From NCBI RefSeq assembly GCF_014652415.1, contig NZ_BMYT01000004.1:1-64000 (forward strand): a stretch of DNA of 64,000 bases. The letters are read 5' to 3'. The notes beneath the pieces are model-generated. The model was not told where the DNA came from and did not search any database. It worked only from the letters and a program-made list of their open reading frames with translations. The position numbers and the translations under genes are program-made. The stretch comes from Affinundibacterium macrobrachii. GTDB taxonomy: Bacteria > Pseudomonadota > Gammaproteobacteria > Burkholderiales > Burkholderiaceae_D. Of this stretch, positions 44,050 through 53,093 are shown one piece after another (the stretch's first letter is position 1; each line of letters starts with the position of its first letter).

Positions 44050-45240
44050 ATGCATAAATCCGTGAACAATCAACGTAGCCGAAGATTTATCGCTGCTCTG
44101 AGTAGTATCGCAGTTGCCAGTTTTCTGGTAACTGCGTGTGGAGCAGGCGGTAGTGGCGGAGGTGGCCCCTCTGCAACGCATTCACACGCGACCCCAACAA
44201 CGCCAGCGTTGAATGGTTTTCCCGCACCCGTGATTCCGATCTCTAATCCCTTAAGCGATGAGAAAATTGCACTAGGACGTCAATTGTTTTACGACAAGCG
44301 CCTATCGGGCAACGGCACGCAATCGTGTGCATCGTGTCATCATCAAGACAAAGCATTTACAGACGGCAAGCCACTAGCAATCGGCTCAACCGGAGAAATC
44401 CATCCGCGCAATTCGCAAGGTTTGGCGAATGTGGTCTACAACGCGACCTTGACTTGGGCTAATCCTGCTCTTACAGAGCTAGAGCGGCAAATGGAAGTAC
44501 CGATGTTTGGTGACAATCCTGTCGAAATGGGCATCAACGATGGCAATAAAGCAGAAGTGCTGAATCGTTTCAAAACGGATTTTGGCATCCTCAATCAGTT
44601 TAAGGCTGCGTTTCCAAAAGACATTGAGCCGATTAACTTCACCAACATCATCGCAGCGATTGCCAGTTTTCAACGTACTTTAATTTCGAATGAATCTAAG
44701 TACGACCAGTTTTTACGCAAGCAGGTGACATTCACCGAATCGGAAATACGCGGCATGAATTTGTTCATGGGCGAAACCGCAGAATGTTTTCACTGCCATG
44801 GCAGTTTTAATTTTAACGATCAACCCAAGTTCGTTGGATTAAGTCCAGTGGAAACGCCATTTCACAATACCGGTTTGTATAACATCGACGGTAAAGGGGG
44901 ATTTCCTTTCCCCAACCGTGGCCTATTTGAATTCACATCAAAGCCACAAGACATGGGCGCTTTCCGTGCACCGAGTTTACGCAATGTAGCTGTCACAGCG
45001 CCGTATATGCATGATGGCTCTATCGCAAGTTTGAAAGAAGTTTTGGACTTTTATGCGGCGGGTGGACGACACATTACCAGCGGACAAAATGCTGGCGATG
45101 GCAGATTAAATCCCTATAAAAGTGATTTGATTACGCGGATCAATTTGAGTGAGCAAGACAAGATTGATTTAGTCAATTTTTTGGGAACTTTAACAGACGA
45201 GAAATTTTTAAAGAATCCGAAGTTTGCTAGCCCGCAATAA
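44050..45240 (+). CDS. MbnH-like diheme cytochrome c peroxidase-family enzyme
   Basis: 396 residues, lipoprotein signal (VTAC), two heme sites C93-AS-C96-H97 and C246-FH-C249-H250, in a MauG/CCP-type arrangement with the conserved region FRAPSLRNVAVTAPYMHDGS near the end. MbnH uses a high-valent diheme state to oxidise a tryptophan of MbnP. It is adjacent to its partner and reads in the same direction, 21 bp apart, so this is a MbnP/MbnH operon. Confidence 0.9.
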   Translation: MHKSVNNQRSRRFIAALSSIAVASFLVTACGAGGSGGGGPSATHSHATPTTPALNGFPAPVIPISNPLSDEKIALGRQLFYDKRLSGNGTQSCASCHHQDKAFTDGKPLAIGSTGEIHPRNSQGLANVVYNATLTWANPALTELERQMEVPMFGDNPVEMGINDGNKAEVLNRFKTDFGILNQFKAAFPKDIEPINFTNIIAAIASFQRTLISNESKYDQFLRKQVTFTESEIRGMNLFMGETAECFHCHGSFNFNDQPKFVGLSPVETPFHNTGLYNIDGKGGFPFPNRGLFEFTSKPQDMGAFRAPSLRNVAVTAPYMHDGSIASLKEVLDFYAAGGRHITSGQNAGDGRLNPYKSDLITRINLSEQDKIDLVNFLGTLTDEKFLKNPKFASPQ

Positions 45241-45321
45241 GAAGTGAAAAAGTTTCAATCAATGATACGGTCTACGTAGATGGATTCAAAATGAAAGTTG
45301 AATTGGGCGACTAATGCGTGA

Positions 45322-45359
45322 TGGAGGAGTCAGAGCTTATTGTTCTTTTGATTCCTCCA
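45322..45359 (+). terminator. possible terminator after the MbnPH operon
   Basis: TGGAGGA / TCCTCCA stem (extended by wobble pairs to about 11), with a long loop. A weak T-rich tail follows at some distance. Confidence 0.35.
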
Positions 45360-45433
45360 CACTATGTTGTTTTAAAATCGAGAAACTACTTAATTTGAAA
45401 AGCGAAGTTGGTTCGATTAGCCGCGTTTAAGCT

Positions 45434-46021
45434 CTAGTCGATTTGCTTATTTTCTAGCTGTGACACTCCACCAGACACTATAAATTTCATCACATTAGTC
45501 GGACTAATATCGATGGCTCTTACCTGACTGCTAGGGACGATATAGAGTTCACCAGAGAAGTTGTAAGAGTGCGGAAAATACACGGCTACTTTATCTTCTA
45601 AACCCAAAATAGATAAATCTTCCTCCGTCAAGAAGCCCAATTTCTCTAGCTTTGCTTCGGGGTTGATGAGCACTAAAACCGGGCGATTAAATTTCTTTTC
45701 GTCGCCAACAAAAGCGGAAAAGAGATCGTTCAATGAGGAGTAGATTTCATTTAGAACAGGAATGTTCTGAATTGAATTTCTGATCAAACGCTTGATTGGC
45801 TGCGCGATGAAAGTTTGCCCAAAATAACCGATGACGATCAGCAATAAGACGATAATTAATAAGCCTAAGCCTGGGATATCATGTCCGATCAATAGCTCTA
45901 AACTCTCGCGTAGCAAGCCATCTGCAAATTCAAATGAAATCAAGAGAATATAAGCAGTAAGCGCTAAAGGAGAGATGAACAGCAAACCTTGTAAGAAATA
46001 ATTAACGAGTTTTTTGATCAT
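45434..46021 (-). CDS. DUF502 membrane protein
   Basis: 195 residues from the ATG at 46021, giving the usual DUF502 beginning MIKKLVNYFLQGLLFISPL. Two membrane helices (about 8-30 and 50-72), then a soluble domain with NIPVLNEIYSSLNDLFSAF and YIVPSSQVRAIDISPTNVM. Family function is unknown; homologues are widespread in bacteria and plants. Confidence 0.87.
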   Translation of the reverse strand: MIKKLVNYFLQGLLFISPLALTAYILLISFEFADGLLRESLELLIGHDIPGLGLLIIVLLLIVIGYFGQTFIAQPIKRLIRNSIQNIPVLNEIYSSLNDLFSAFVGDEKKFNRPVLVLINPEAKLEKLGFLTEEDLSILGLEDKVAVYFPHSYNFSGELYIVPSSQVRAIDISPTNVMKFIVSGGVSQLENKQID

Positions 46022-46091
46022 AAGACGACAATTTTTAGTAAAAAGGCATGTGAAATCCATGCGATGGAAAGGAATGAATAGGCAACGAATA

Positions 46092-46928
46092 TTACTCGTC
46101 GCTCAGACGATTAATTGTATCGCGCATACGTACAAAACTATTGACGACATAGGGTACATCATTCAATCCATCTACATAATCACGCATGTAGGCCAGCATA
46201 GCATAGGCGGCGCCAGCACTAAATAAGGGAGAATGGGTAAAGTTCCATAACATGCAGATTAGAACTACGATGGTCGCAAGTTCAGTAACCACCCAGGTCA
46301 AGTTCTGTGCATCCGATAGCGCGACTTTCCAGCGTTTTAGTAGTTGAAAGTGACGAGCAATACTGACACCTTGAGCATTCTGTAAAATTGTGACCTCGCG
46401 CTCAATTTGATTATTCAAACCTCTGTTGTAGCGTTGTGCGCGCGCTAAATACCATTTATTCGCTCCTAGCATTGGAATCAACACGAGGGTTGCCAGCCAT
46501 CCAGCTTCTTGATCATACGAAAATAACAGTAATAGTGAACCGACCACTGCTGTAATATTTCGAAAAATAGCGGGGACTTCGATTTCCAGAAAGCTCACTA
46601 GTTCGCGCGCTAACTCCACTCGCGCTGAAACCTTGCTGACTCCGTGCCCCTGCTTAATTTGCACGATTGCAGTTCGCTCCGCTAGTCGAGCATAAATATC
46701 GCTGAATATTCGGGTGTCATAGCGCTGGCGAATAAAGCACAATATTAGTTGGAAGAACCATAAAATCAGTAAAACTAGTAAGCCGTGCATCTTACGCTGT
46801 AGTAAATCATCAATAGCCATTCCTATTGCAGCAGGCAAAGCTAATAGACACAATTTCTCAATAAGAGTCAGAACATAGGTAAAGCTGATTGCGTTTCGAT
46901 GTGTTTTAAAAAGTTGATAGGACGTCAT
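46092..46928 (-). CDS. stand-alone ABC-transporter six-helix membrane domain protein (ABC_membrane_3-like)
   Basis: 278 residues covering only the six-helix transmembrane region of an ABC exporter: YVLTLIEKLCLLALPAAIGMA at the start, then LARELVSFLEIEVPAIFRN in the coupling region, then helices to about 255. There is no ATP-binding domain, and none is next to it. This matches the small family of such proteins (PF13748) rather than a truncated exporter. Function unknown. Confidence 0.75.
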   Translation of the reverse strand: MTSYQLFKTHRNAISFTYVLTLIEKLCLLALPAAIGMAIDDLLQRKMHGLLVLLILWFFQLILCFIRQRYDTRIFSDIYARLAERTAIVQIKQGHGVSKVSARVELARELVSFLEIEVPAIFRNITAVVGSLLLLFSYDQEAGWLATLVLIPMLGANKWYLARAQRYNRGLNNQIEREVTILQNAQGVSIARHFQLLKRWKVALSDAQNLTWVVTELATIVVLICMLWNFTHSPLFSAGAAYAMLAYMRDYVDGLNDVPYVVNSFVRMRDTINRLSDE

Positions 46929-47097
46929 TGTACTTCGTGAAGAAAATTATTTAGAAATCATGATCTTAGTACTTTAGGATTTCATGATATCAAGAAGCTG
47001 AATGCTCCAAAAGAAATGCCTTTGATCTAATAAAGAGAGTTTGCAAGATTCAAGTGGCATGCAGTCAGCGTGAAATTAGCTGGCAATTTGCTTGAAA

Positions 47098-48783
47098 TTA
47101 CGGCTCCAAAGTCGGCACGTAATCGACATAAGCATCAAAAATCCACCCCTGCATATCGATGTACTCTTCTCTAGAACGTAGTGGAATGGAATAGACCTTC
47201 ACTTTGATCCAACGCCCTTCGCGTGTCGCAATCGTTTCGCAAGGGCGATTGCTGTCGATGATTTCAAACATGGTGCCAAACGGCAGCGTATCGATCTTGT
47301 TACTATTGGTATCGGATTCGCCACGCAGCTGTACTTTGTCGGCGATTAATACGGCATAGGGCTTGGTGTTGGCGTTACAACTCAATGCTTTGTTTGGTTC
47401 CTTACATTGACCGCTCTTGTAATAATCAAAAATATCAGCAAGTGCTTTGAGGTTTCTTATTTGTGTTTCATTTCCTTTTGGTGGAAAGGCGATGCCGACG
47501 CAAGTTTTGCCTGGCATGCATTCGGGAATACTGACGCCAGTTTGCGGGCTGCCAATCGAGCCGCCTTCATACTCGCAGCGATTTTGGATATTGTCTTTTT
47601 CTGATTTAGGTAAAGGCGCATCGATGAGCGCGCTGCACCAGGTGTAGCTGTAGGCTCTGCGGGCGATGCTGATGATTGAACGGTCATAGATTTCCATCTT
47701 GGTCGTCTTGCGAAAATCTGCGCCCGATTCGCACAGGTTTTTTACCACGCCAAGTTGCGCGTTGGCGGTGGCGTAGGCTAGTGGTGTAACGCCAGATCCA
47801 TTTGGACTATCGAGTGGGTAGCCTTCTTTCGCTAAGAAGTCGAAAGTAGCTTTATCGGCGCCACTTTCTGCGGCTACGTCAATGACACTGCAATGCTGAT
47901 TCTGACGACAGCGCTCTAACCATTTAGCTGTTTTGTGAGCGTTCAATATGGATAATCTTTGCGTCGCCTCTTTAATCGCGATGGCTTCGCTCATCAGATA
48001 GTTTTCGACGATGGCACGCCATTCCTTGCTGATGTTGGCTGCAATGTAGGCATTCGCTTTGCTTAGATCGGTGTCGCCTGCGCGAGTTGCTGTAACGAGA
48101 TTCAAGTAGTCATCAAACCACGTCGATTTTTTTGCACCCTTTTTACATAAGCCAGCTTTCATAAAACTAGTGGTAATCACCTCCGCTGCACGCGCTCGCG
48201 CATGCAGCAATGCATAGCCTTGATCTTGGCTTGGCGAATTCAAACGCGCGCTAAGGCTTTCTATGACAGATGGCTGTATAATTTTTTTTGCTTCGTGTTG
48301 ATAGCTGGTATTCACGAGTGGATTGACGTCATTGTTACAATGCAGCTTGACCACAGCAAAGCTACTGGCAACCGTGCTGTCTTGGGGTAAATTCAGTACG
48401 GCTGCTGCTTCGAGTGATTCTGCGTCAGATTTGAATCCTTTGCTCAGTAGCCATTCCACCATCTGCGGTCTAGGATTATTCATGCTAGCCCACTGCATCG
48501 GTTGGCAATCGCGCAGCTTGTTACAGGCTTTAATCCACCCAAGACTGTCTAGATACTGCGTTAATGCCACATTGCCGGAAGACGCAGCGAAATTAAAAGC
48601 CAAACTAAGCTGATCGCCGCTGTATTTTTCCTTAGACAGTATGCGTTTCACCGCAGCTAAATCACCATTGATAAAAAACTGGCCATCTGTTTCTTCCCAT
48701 GATGAGCTATGTGCTGATACGCTAACCAGAGCAATCGCGGTACACGTGAGGGTTTGGATGAGTGATTTGATGGATGGTTTCAT
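47098..48783 (-). CDS. secreted ankyrin-repeat protein with C-terminal SH3-like domain
   Basis: 561 residues with a signal peptide (to about residue 26). Degenerate ankyrin-like repeats around 35-130 and 295-350 (SGVTPLAYATANAQLGVVKNLCESGADF), and a C-terminal SH3-like domain (about 475-555, with VLIADKVQLRGESDTNSNKIDTL and GWIFDAYV). Many cysteines (at least 12) suggest disulfides. SH3b domains often bind peptidoglycan. Family unknown as a whole. Confidence 0.75.
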   Translation of the reverse strand: MKPSIKSLIQTLTCTAIALVSVSAHSSSWEETDGQFFINGDLAAVKRILSKEKYSGDQLSLAFNFAASSGNVALTQYLDSLGWIKACNKLRDCQPMQWASMNNPRPQMVEWLLSKGFKSDAESLEAAAVLNLPQDSTVASSFAVVKLHCNNDVNPLVNTSYQHEAKKIIQPSVIESLSARLNSPSQDQGYALLHARARAAEVITTSFMKAGLCKKGAKKSTWFDDYLNLVTATRAGDTDLSKANAYIAANISKEWRAIVENYLMSEAIAIKEATQRLSILNAHKTAKWLERCRQNQHCSVIDVAAESGADKATFDFLAKEGYPLDSPNGSGVTPLAYATANAQLGVVKNLCESGADFRKTTKMEIYDRSIISIARRAYSYTWCSALIDAPLPKSEKDNIQNRCEYEGGSIGSPQTGVSIPECMPGKTCVGIAFPPKGNETQIRNLKALADIFDYYKSGQCKEPNKALSCNANTKPYAVLIADKVQLRGESDTNSNKIDTLPFGTMFEIIDSNRPCETIATREGRWIKVKVYSIPLRSREEYIDMQGWIFDAYVDYVPTLEP

Positions 48784-48882
48784 GTGACAAGCTCGTAAGC
48801 AAGATGGTAGATGCTAGCTTGTGTTTTGGAAGTTGGCAATGCTGGTCAGTTGTGGGTAATCTCAGATTGGGGTGTACCTGGT

Positions 48883-49593
48883 TTAAGCATCGCTCAATGC
48901 ATAAGTGTACGAACAGCTACCCTGATAATTTTTTCTCCACTGAAATGGGATTCCAAACATTCCGATTTTATAGCATGCACTGAATGTAGCCCCTACAGGT
49001 ACTTGAACGTACAAGTCATGAGGGACATCTAGCGACACGTTTTCTTCAGCCTCTGATACCCATAGATAAATTAAATTCGCATTGGGAGCTTTCCGTTTCT
49101 CTAAAATTTCTTTGTGTATAACCTTTCCACGAAAAATTAAAGTTTCATGTCGAACAAAAGCTGTATTCATCCATAAGAAAATAATAGGAACGACTAAAGA
49201 TAGAAAAAAATAACCAAGAATATAATTTGTTATTAATGTCGGCCATGTTGATCTTCGCAGGCGGTCTTTTTTTTGTTGGCTATTTCGTAGTATGAGACCT
49301 AGACCAATGGCGATCGGAGCAGCTAAATAAGTAAGAAAGAAATCCATCAAATACGACTGTGGGGTAACTATCGCAAAACTTAGTTCCAATGCGAACATGA
49401 AAAGGACAAAAAATACGATGAGAACAAGAACGTGTATTGATGTTTCTTGAATTCTGTCTCGCCATGTGATTTTTACTTCCTCTTGTACTTTCTTTTCTAA
49501 CCAAGGTTTGAGTAATGTACGACATTGGATGCAATGGATGTCCGTAGTCTCAGATTGTTGATTACATACTGGACAATGTATAAGGTCTTTTCT
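48883..49593 (-). CDS. zinc-ribbon membrane protein without a usual start codon
   Basis: The frame is open from 49593 to the stop at 48883 (236 codons). The first residues read RKDLIHCPVCNQQSETTDIHCIQC: two CxxC pairs forming a zinc ribbon, then three membrane helices and a soluble tail. There is no ATG, GTG or TTG in frame upstream of the first ATG at 49398, which lies inside the first helix. The upstream frame clearly encodes protein, so either the 5' end is damaged, or an unusual start such as ATA is used. A pseudogene is possible. Confidence 0.55.
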   Translation of the reverse strand, partial: RKDLIHCPVCNQQSETTDIHCIQCRTLLKPWLEKKVQEEVKITWRDRIQETSIHVLVLIVFFVLFMFALELSFAIVTPQSYLMDFFLTYLAAPIAIGLGLILRNSQQKKDRLRRSTWPTLITNYILGYFFLSLVVPIIFLWMNTAFVRHETLIFRGKVIHKEILEKRKAPNANLIYLWVSEAEENVSLDVPHDLYVQVPVGATFSACYKIGMFGIPFQWRKNYQGSCSYTYALSDA

Positions 49594-49660
49594 TTACGTT
49601 AAAGCTTGTTACAATCGCTGACAAAGAAAATTAAAACCTAATTTTCACAAGGTCATATAA

Positions 49661-49780
49661 GTGGGTGTAACCCGCGCGGTAGTTGAATTTGTGTACTGCT
49701 TTATTAAGTTATTGTAATAGTGTAAAACGAATACTCGACAAATCTCAGTTACTCGTAGGCGCTGGTTGTACCCGTCCTAC
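49661..49780. repeat. inverted-repeat element copy 1
   Basis: Left arm GTGGGTGTAACCCGCGC, right arm starting at 49759 (GCGCTGGTTGTACCCGTC), nearly complementary; about 80 bp of AT-rich sequence between. The inner part (from 49681) resembles copy 2 over about 105 bp at roughly 70 percent by eye. Confidence 0.6.
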
Positions 49781-49794
49781 AAACTACAAAGCAA

Positions 49795-50364
49795 CTAGTT
49801 TTGTGACTTAAGTAGCTGCTCAATTTCGGTCTGCACTTTTTTGACATTATCAATCGCAAAGAAGCCAAATTTTTCTGTACTCCGATCGCCATCGTTATCT
49901 AGATAGGTTCTTGTTTGTAAAACTAAATCACCAGAGCCATTTGCATGTTGAATGCGCTCGATGTTTTTGATTTGATTCAACGGTATGGATTTAACGGTGA
50001 TTGTCTTGATGCCTGATATAGTTATCGCACGTTGATCTGTCACTGCATAGACCATTGAACGTGCATTCTTTTTCAATCTAAATGGCGAGCTAAGACCAAT
50101 GATCCCTACCAGAAAAAACGGCAATCCAAACAGTGGAAATAGACTCCAGCCTTCTTCAAAGCTAGGGATTTCAAAGCCTGATGCGCCAGCGATCCAAAAT
50201 ATAGAAAAAGCCGTCCAAGGTATAAAGAAGAACCACAATTTCATACCAGATTTCATGTAAGAACTCGGAATCGGTTGACCAGCCCAGGTGATGAACTCGC
50301 CTGCGTTCAATTCAGAACGAAGTCTTTCATGTAAATGCTCAGGGATATTGAATGTGTTGATCAT
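49795..50364 (-). CDS. membrane protein with bacterial PH-like domain
   Basis: 189 residues. Cytoplasmic start, two membrane helices (about 45-65 and 78-100), then a bacterial PH domain with YAVTDQRAITISG (the family hallmark TDxRxI) and IKNIERIQHANGSGDL. PH-like modules bind lipids or proteins. No known specific role. It stands between two copies of the inverted-repeat element. Confidence 0.75.
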   Translation of the reverse strand: MINTFNIPEHLHERLRSELNAGEFITWAGQPIPSSYMKSGMKLWFFFIPWTAFSIFWIAGASGFEIPSFEEGWSLFPLFGLPFFLVGIIGLSSPFRLKKNARSMVYAVTDQRAITISGIKTITVKSIPLNQIKNIERIQHANGSGDLVLQTRTYLDNDGDRSTEKFGFFAIDNVKKVQTEIEQLLKSQN

Positions 50365-50452
50365 ACGTATGGGGCAGATTGAAAAATGATAGTGACCTAG
50401 AATTGAAGCGCATGGGTTGCGCAGTAAATTGCGAGGTAAGCTGCAAATGTAC

Positions 50453-50556
50453 AGTTAAATTTCTGTATTGCTTTTCCTAATCATTTTAACAGGGTAAAAC
50501 GCATAGTTAACAATTTTAGTTATTCGTCGGCGCTGCTTGCGCATGCCTTACCTACT
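50453..50556. repeat. inverted-repeat element copy 2 (diverged)
   Basis: About 105 bp aligning with 49681-49786 (shared GGTAAAACG and CGCTG stretches). Its arms are more decayed than in copy 1. It abuts the stop of the next gene. Confidence 0.5.
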
Positions 50557-51037
50557 ATTTGTCAGTTCGTCTGAGTGTCCCTTTTTTGAGAATGAGCGGT
50601 GAATCGCCTTCGGGCTCACCGGCTTTTATCTCCTCCGTGATTTTCCAGTCCAGGCGTTTATCCGTCAGCGTTGCCACTCCTTTGACAACCGCGCCATTGC
50701 GTCCGCTTGTTACGCTGAGGAGAGCATGGTTGCCAACGACGCGTCCGTTAACTGTACCTTGCCCGCCTTCATTGATGCGGCCGCAATCGACAGTAGTCAT
50801 TGTGTGAGAGCCAGTGATCTTCTTGCCCGTTTGCAGTAGAACAAACGTTGCTTCACCACACTTAGCACGCAGTGTCTTCTGCTCCGGCGTTCGCATGTCG
50901 ACTGACCATGTGCCAGAAAATTTTGATTCTGCGGCATATGTTGAGTGAGCGCTAATTGTACACAAAGAGATGAACAGAAGATTGCGTTTGAATATCGAAA
51001 CTGCGGAGGGCGCGCACTGATAAGCATTAAATTCCAT
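50555..51037 (-). CDS. secreted hypothetical protein
   Basis: 160 residues with a signal peptide (to about residue 36, HSTYA-AE), then a beta-rich domain: KFSGTWSVDMRTPEQ, KITGSHTMTTVDCGRINEG, VGNHALLSVTSGRNG. It resembles small lipocalin-like or beta-clam periplasmic proteins, but I cannot name the family. The first ATG (51037) is used; no other fits a signal peptide. Confidence 0.65.
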   Translation of the reverse strand: MEFNAYQCAPSAVSIFKRNLLFISLCTISAHSTYAAESKFSGTWSVDMRTPEQKTLRAKCGEATFVLLQTGKKITGSHTMTTVDCGRINEGGQGTVNGRVVGNHALLSVTSGRNGAVVKGVATLTDKRLDWKITEEIKAGEPEGDSPLILKKGTLRRTDK

Positions 51038-51066
51038 ACGCTTTACATTTTGTTGGTGATCATTGT

Positions 51067-51588
51067 TTAATGATGCGGCACGATATCGCTCTTGGCTTCG
51101 ACTTCGAGTACAGGTGCTGGTGATTTGAGTGCTTTGCTGCTTTGTCCTTCAGCGGGGATTTCTATCCAATCGAGGCGACCTTTTTCGCATAATTGCGTAA
51201 CTTTAAAATACTGCTTGCCGACTTCATCGCTGAGTTTGACTTGGATTGAAAATTCGTCGTAGTAGGCATCGGGCAATTGGCCGCCACTCCACGTCACTTC
51301 GCGTACGCCAGTGGTGATGGTTTTGCCATGCGATTCATAAGGTTTGCTCAGGGTTTGGCTGACTGTGTCAATTTTCCATCCGGGTTTGAGCATGGGCTTT
51401 GCACCTGTTGCAGCTTCTGGCAAACTGATTTTTACGGTATGCGTGGTACTACCTTCGCAGCCGTGGCCGATTTTGAATGTGAGCTTGTGATAGCTGCCTG
51501 CTTTGGCTTTTGTTTGCTCTAGTGTGACGTGGGCATTTGCTAGGCCGGTGATGCTTATTAAGCAGAGAGGCAAAAGAAGTTTTTTCAT
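51067..51588 (-). CDS. YcnI-family (DUF1775) copper-binding periplasmic protein
   Basis: 173 residues from ATG 51588, which gives a signal peptide ending ANA-HVTLEQ. The mature N-terminal His followed by VTLEQ is the copper-brace type ligand of YcnI, and GHGCEGSTTHTV and GWKIDTV are family segments. YcnI proteins bind Cu(II) with a His and a Trp. It is the last gene of the copper cluster, after PCu(A)C and SCO. Confidence 0.88.
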   Translation of the reverse strand: MKKLLLPLCLISITGLANAHVTLEQTKAKAGSYHKLTFKIGHGCEGSTTHTVKISLPEAATGAKPMLKPGWKIDTVSQTLSKPYESHGKTITTGVREVTWSGGQLPDAYYDEFSIQVKLSDEVGKQYFKVTQLCEKGRLDWIEIPAEGQSSKALKSPAPVLEVEAKSDIVPHH

Positions 51589-51607
51589 GATGTTTTTAGG
51601 TGGTGCT

Positions 51608-51808
51608 TTAGATTGAAACTTGGCTAGCGTGATCGCTCGGTGCATTGCTCGGCGTCGTGAGTTTAAGTTCAATCACTGGCGATGTTGGCGTTCTTTGTAT
51701 CGCTTCATTTAAATAGAAGACGTAGCCGTGCCAGATCGCCAATGCCACAATCGCAGCGACATTGAAACAACGCACGGTGCTGAAAAACATGGATAAATTT
51801 GACTTCAT
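51608..51808 (-). CDS. small single-pass membrane protein of the copper cluster
   Basis: 66 residues; one membrane helix (about 16-34), then a Thr/Pro-rich tail. An AGAGG ribosome-binding site lies before the ATG, and the YcnI gene starts 20 bp downstream, so it is likely real and co-expressed. No family recognised. Confidence 0.6.
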   Translation of the reverse strand: MKSNLSMFFSTVRCFNVAAIVALAIWHGYVFYLNEAIQRTPTSPVIELKLTTPSNAPSDHASQVSI

Positions 51809-51883
51809 ATGTCCTCTGGTTTTTGCCTTTGCTTGCTTTGTATAGTTTGAGTGAGAGAATCTAGCAAGATAAAAGTAAAGTCA

Positions 51884-51911
51884 ATGGATCCCTGCCTTCG
51901 CAGGGATGACA
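51884..51911. repeat. REP-like hairpin
   Basis: ATCCCTGC-CTTC-GCAGGGAT within TGGATCCCTGCCTTCGCAGG, the short palindrome dispersed in many betaproteobacterial genomes. Confidence 0.7.
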
Positions 51912-51949
51912 CTTTAAATTTTTCGATTTATCTGAACGACTTCAGATGC

Positions 51950-52408
51950 TTAATGTTGCATTTTGTGCGCCGTTGTATTCATCGCTTTACCAACTGCTTT
52001 GACTTCGATTGTTTGTGTCTTCTTATCTTTACCTTCGATGGTCAGTGTCAATGGCACGACATCGCCTTCTTTGACTTGCGCATTCAAGCCCATCAGCATG
52101 ACGTGGTAGCTGCCTGGCTTTAGTTCAACTGCTTTACCCGCTGGCAGATCTAAGCTCATGATTTGACGCATTTTCATGACGTCTTTATCCATTTCCATGG
52201 TGTGAATTTCTACGGTTTTTGCAGCAGGAGATGTCGCTGAGATCAGTTTCAGGTCTTGTGTTGCGGTCAATTGCATAAATGCGCCAGTAGCTTTCTGTTG
52301 CGGTACAGTGGCGCGCACCCAAGGATCTTTTACCGCAACTTGTGAGAAGGCTGCAGCGCTGATGGTTAAGCTGAGAGCGGCGAAGAGTGGAGTGATGATT
52401 TTTTTCAT
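51950..52408 (-). CDS. PCu(A)C copper chaperone
   Basis: 152 residues with a signal peptide (to about residue 22). Mature PCu(A)C domain with DPWVRATVP, the ligand His/Met pairs EIHTMEMDKDVMKM and YHVMLMGL, and a C-terminal KMQH. Such chaperones hold Cu(I) and deliver it to cytochrome oxidase together with SCO, which is next door. Confidence 0.92.
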   Translation of the reverse strand: MKKIITPLFAALSLTISAAAFSQVAVKDPWVRATVPQQKATGAFMQLTATQDLKLISATSPAAKTVEIHTMEMDKDVMKMRQIMSLDLPAGKAVELKPGSYHVMLMGLNAQVKEGDVVPLTLTIEGKDKKTQTIEVKAVGKAMNTTAHKMQH

Positions 52409-52477
52409 GGTCTTTCCTTTCGTTGGTGGGGACTACATAAAATATAAAGTTGATTACATTAGATTGCTGCAAAAAAG

Positions 52478-53083
52478 CTAAGAAGCATGTTGCATTAATT
52501 GACGAATATCCGATGCGAATTGATCCGCGCTATGCTCATGTCGCATCGCCAATCGGATCTTGCCTGTGGTGTCGAACAGGTAGCTCAAAGTCGAGTGATC
52601 CATGGTGTAACTACTACCAGTAGCGACCTTAGCATAGAAGACTTTAAATTCATCAGCAACTTGTTTTGTCTGTTCGGCGGTGCCCCGTAGACCAATAAAA
52701 CTAGGGTCAAAGTTTTGTGTGTAGGCGCGCATGAGGTCTGCGGTGTCACGTTCTGGGTCAATACTGATGAAGATCACTTGTAATTGATCACCGTCTTTAC
52801 CGAGTTTTTGTTTGACTGCAGCGGCGCGAGCCAGTGCAGTCGGGCAGATATCAGGACACTGCGTAAAGCCAAAAAATACTAAGATGTAACGTCCTTTGAA
52901 ATCAGCCAGTTGACGCTGCTTGCCATCGCTATCATTGAGTTTGAAATCGCGACAATAATCAGCGCCTGTGATGTCGATGCTGTTAAATTTGAGCGCGGCC
53001 TTGTTGCATGCTATGAGCGCAAGTGCCAAGCTACTCATTAAGAAAGTTCGACGTGTTTGAGGGATAGTTCTTGGGGTGTGCAT
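52478..53083 (-). CDS. SCO1/SenC-family protein
   Basis: 201 residues, lipoprotein (LALIAC, C26), thioredoxin fold with the copper site C76-P-D-I-C80 and H163 in TMDHSTLSYLF. SCO proteins bind copper and act in cytochrome c oxidase Cu(A) assembly or as a redox signal. Follows the PCu(A)C gene in a cotranscribed run. Confidence 0.93.
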   Translation of the reverse strand: MHTPRTIPQTRRTFLMSSLALALIACNKAALKFNSIDITGADYCRDFKLNDSDGKQRQLADFKGRYILVFFGFTQCPDICPTALARAAAVKQKLGKDGDQLQVIFISIDPERDTADLMRAYTQNFDPSFIGLRGTAEQTKQVADEFKVFYAKVATGSSYTMDHSTLSYLFDTTGKIRLAMRHEHSADQFASDIRQLMQHAS

Positions 53084-53093
53084 ATTAACTTTC

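Noticed and set aside
49280-49534. Separate 84-codon minus-strand gene
   Set aside because: It is a shifted frame of the zinc-ribbon membrane gene, whose true frame carries two CxxC pairs and membrane helices.
49681-50556. Integron attC sites, because two similar elements each follow a minus-strand gene
   Set aside because: The sequences lack the conserved attC core sites (RYYYAAC/GTTRRRY at the ends), and GC-rich inverted arms fit a REP/MITE element better.
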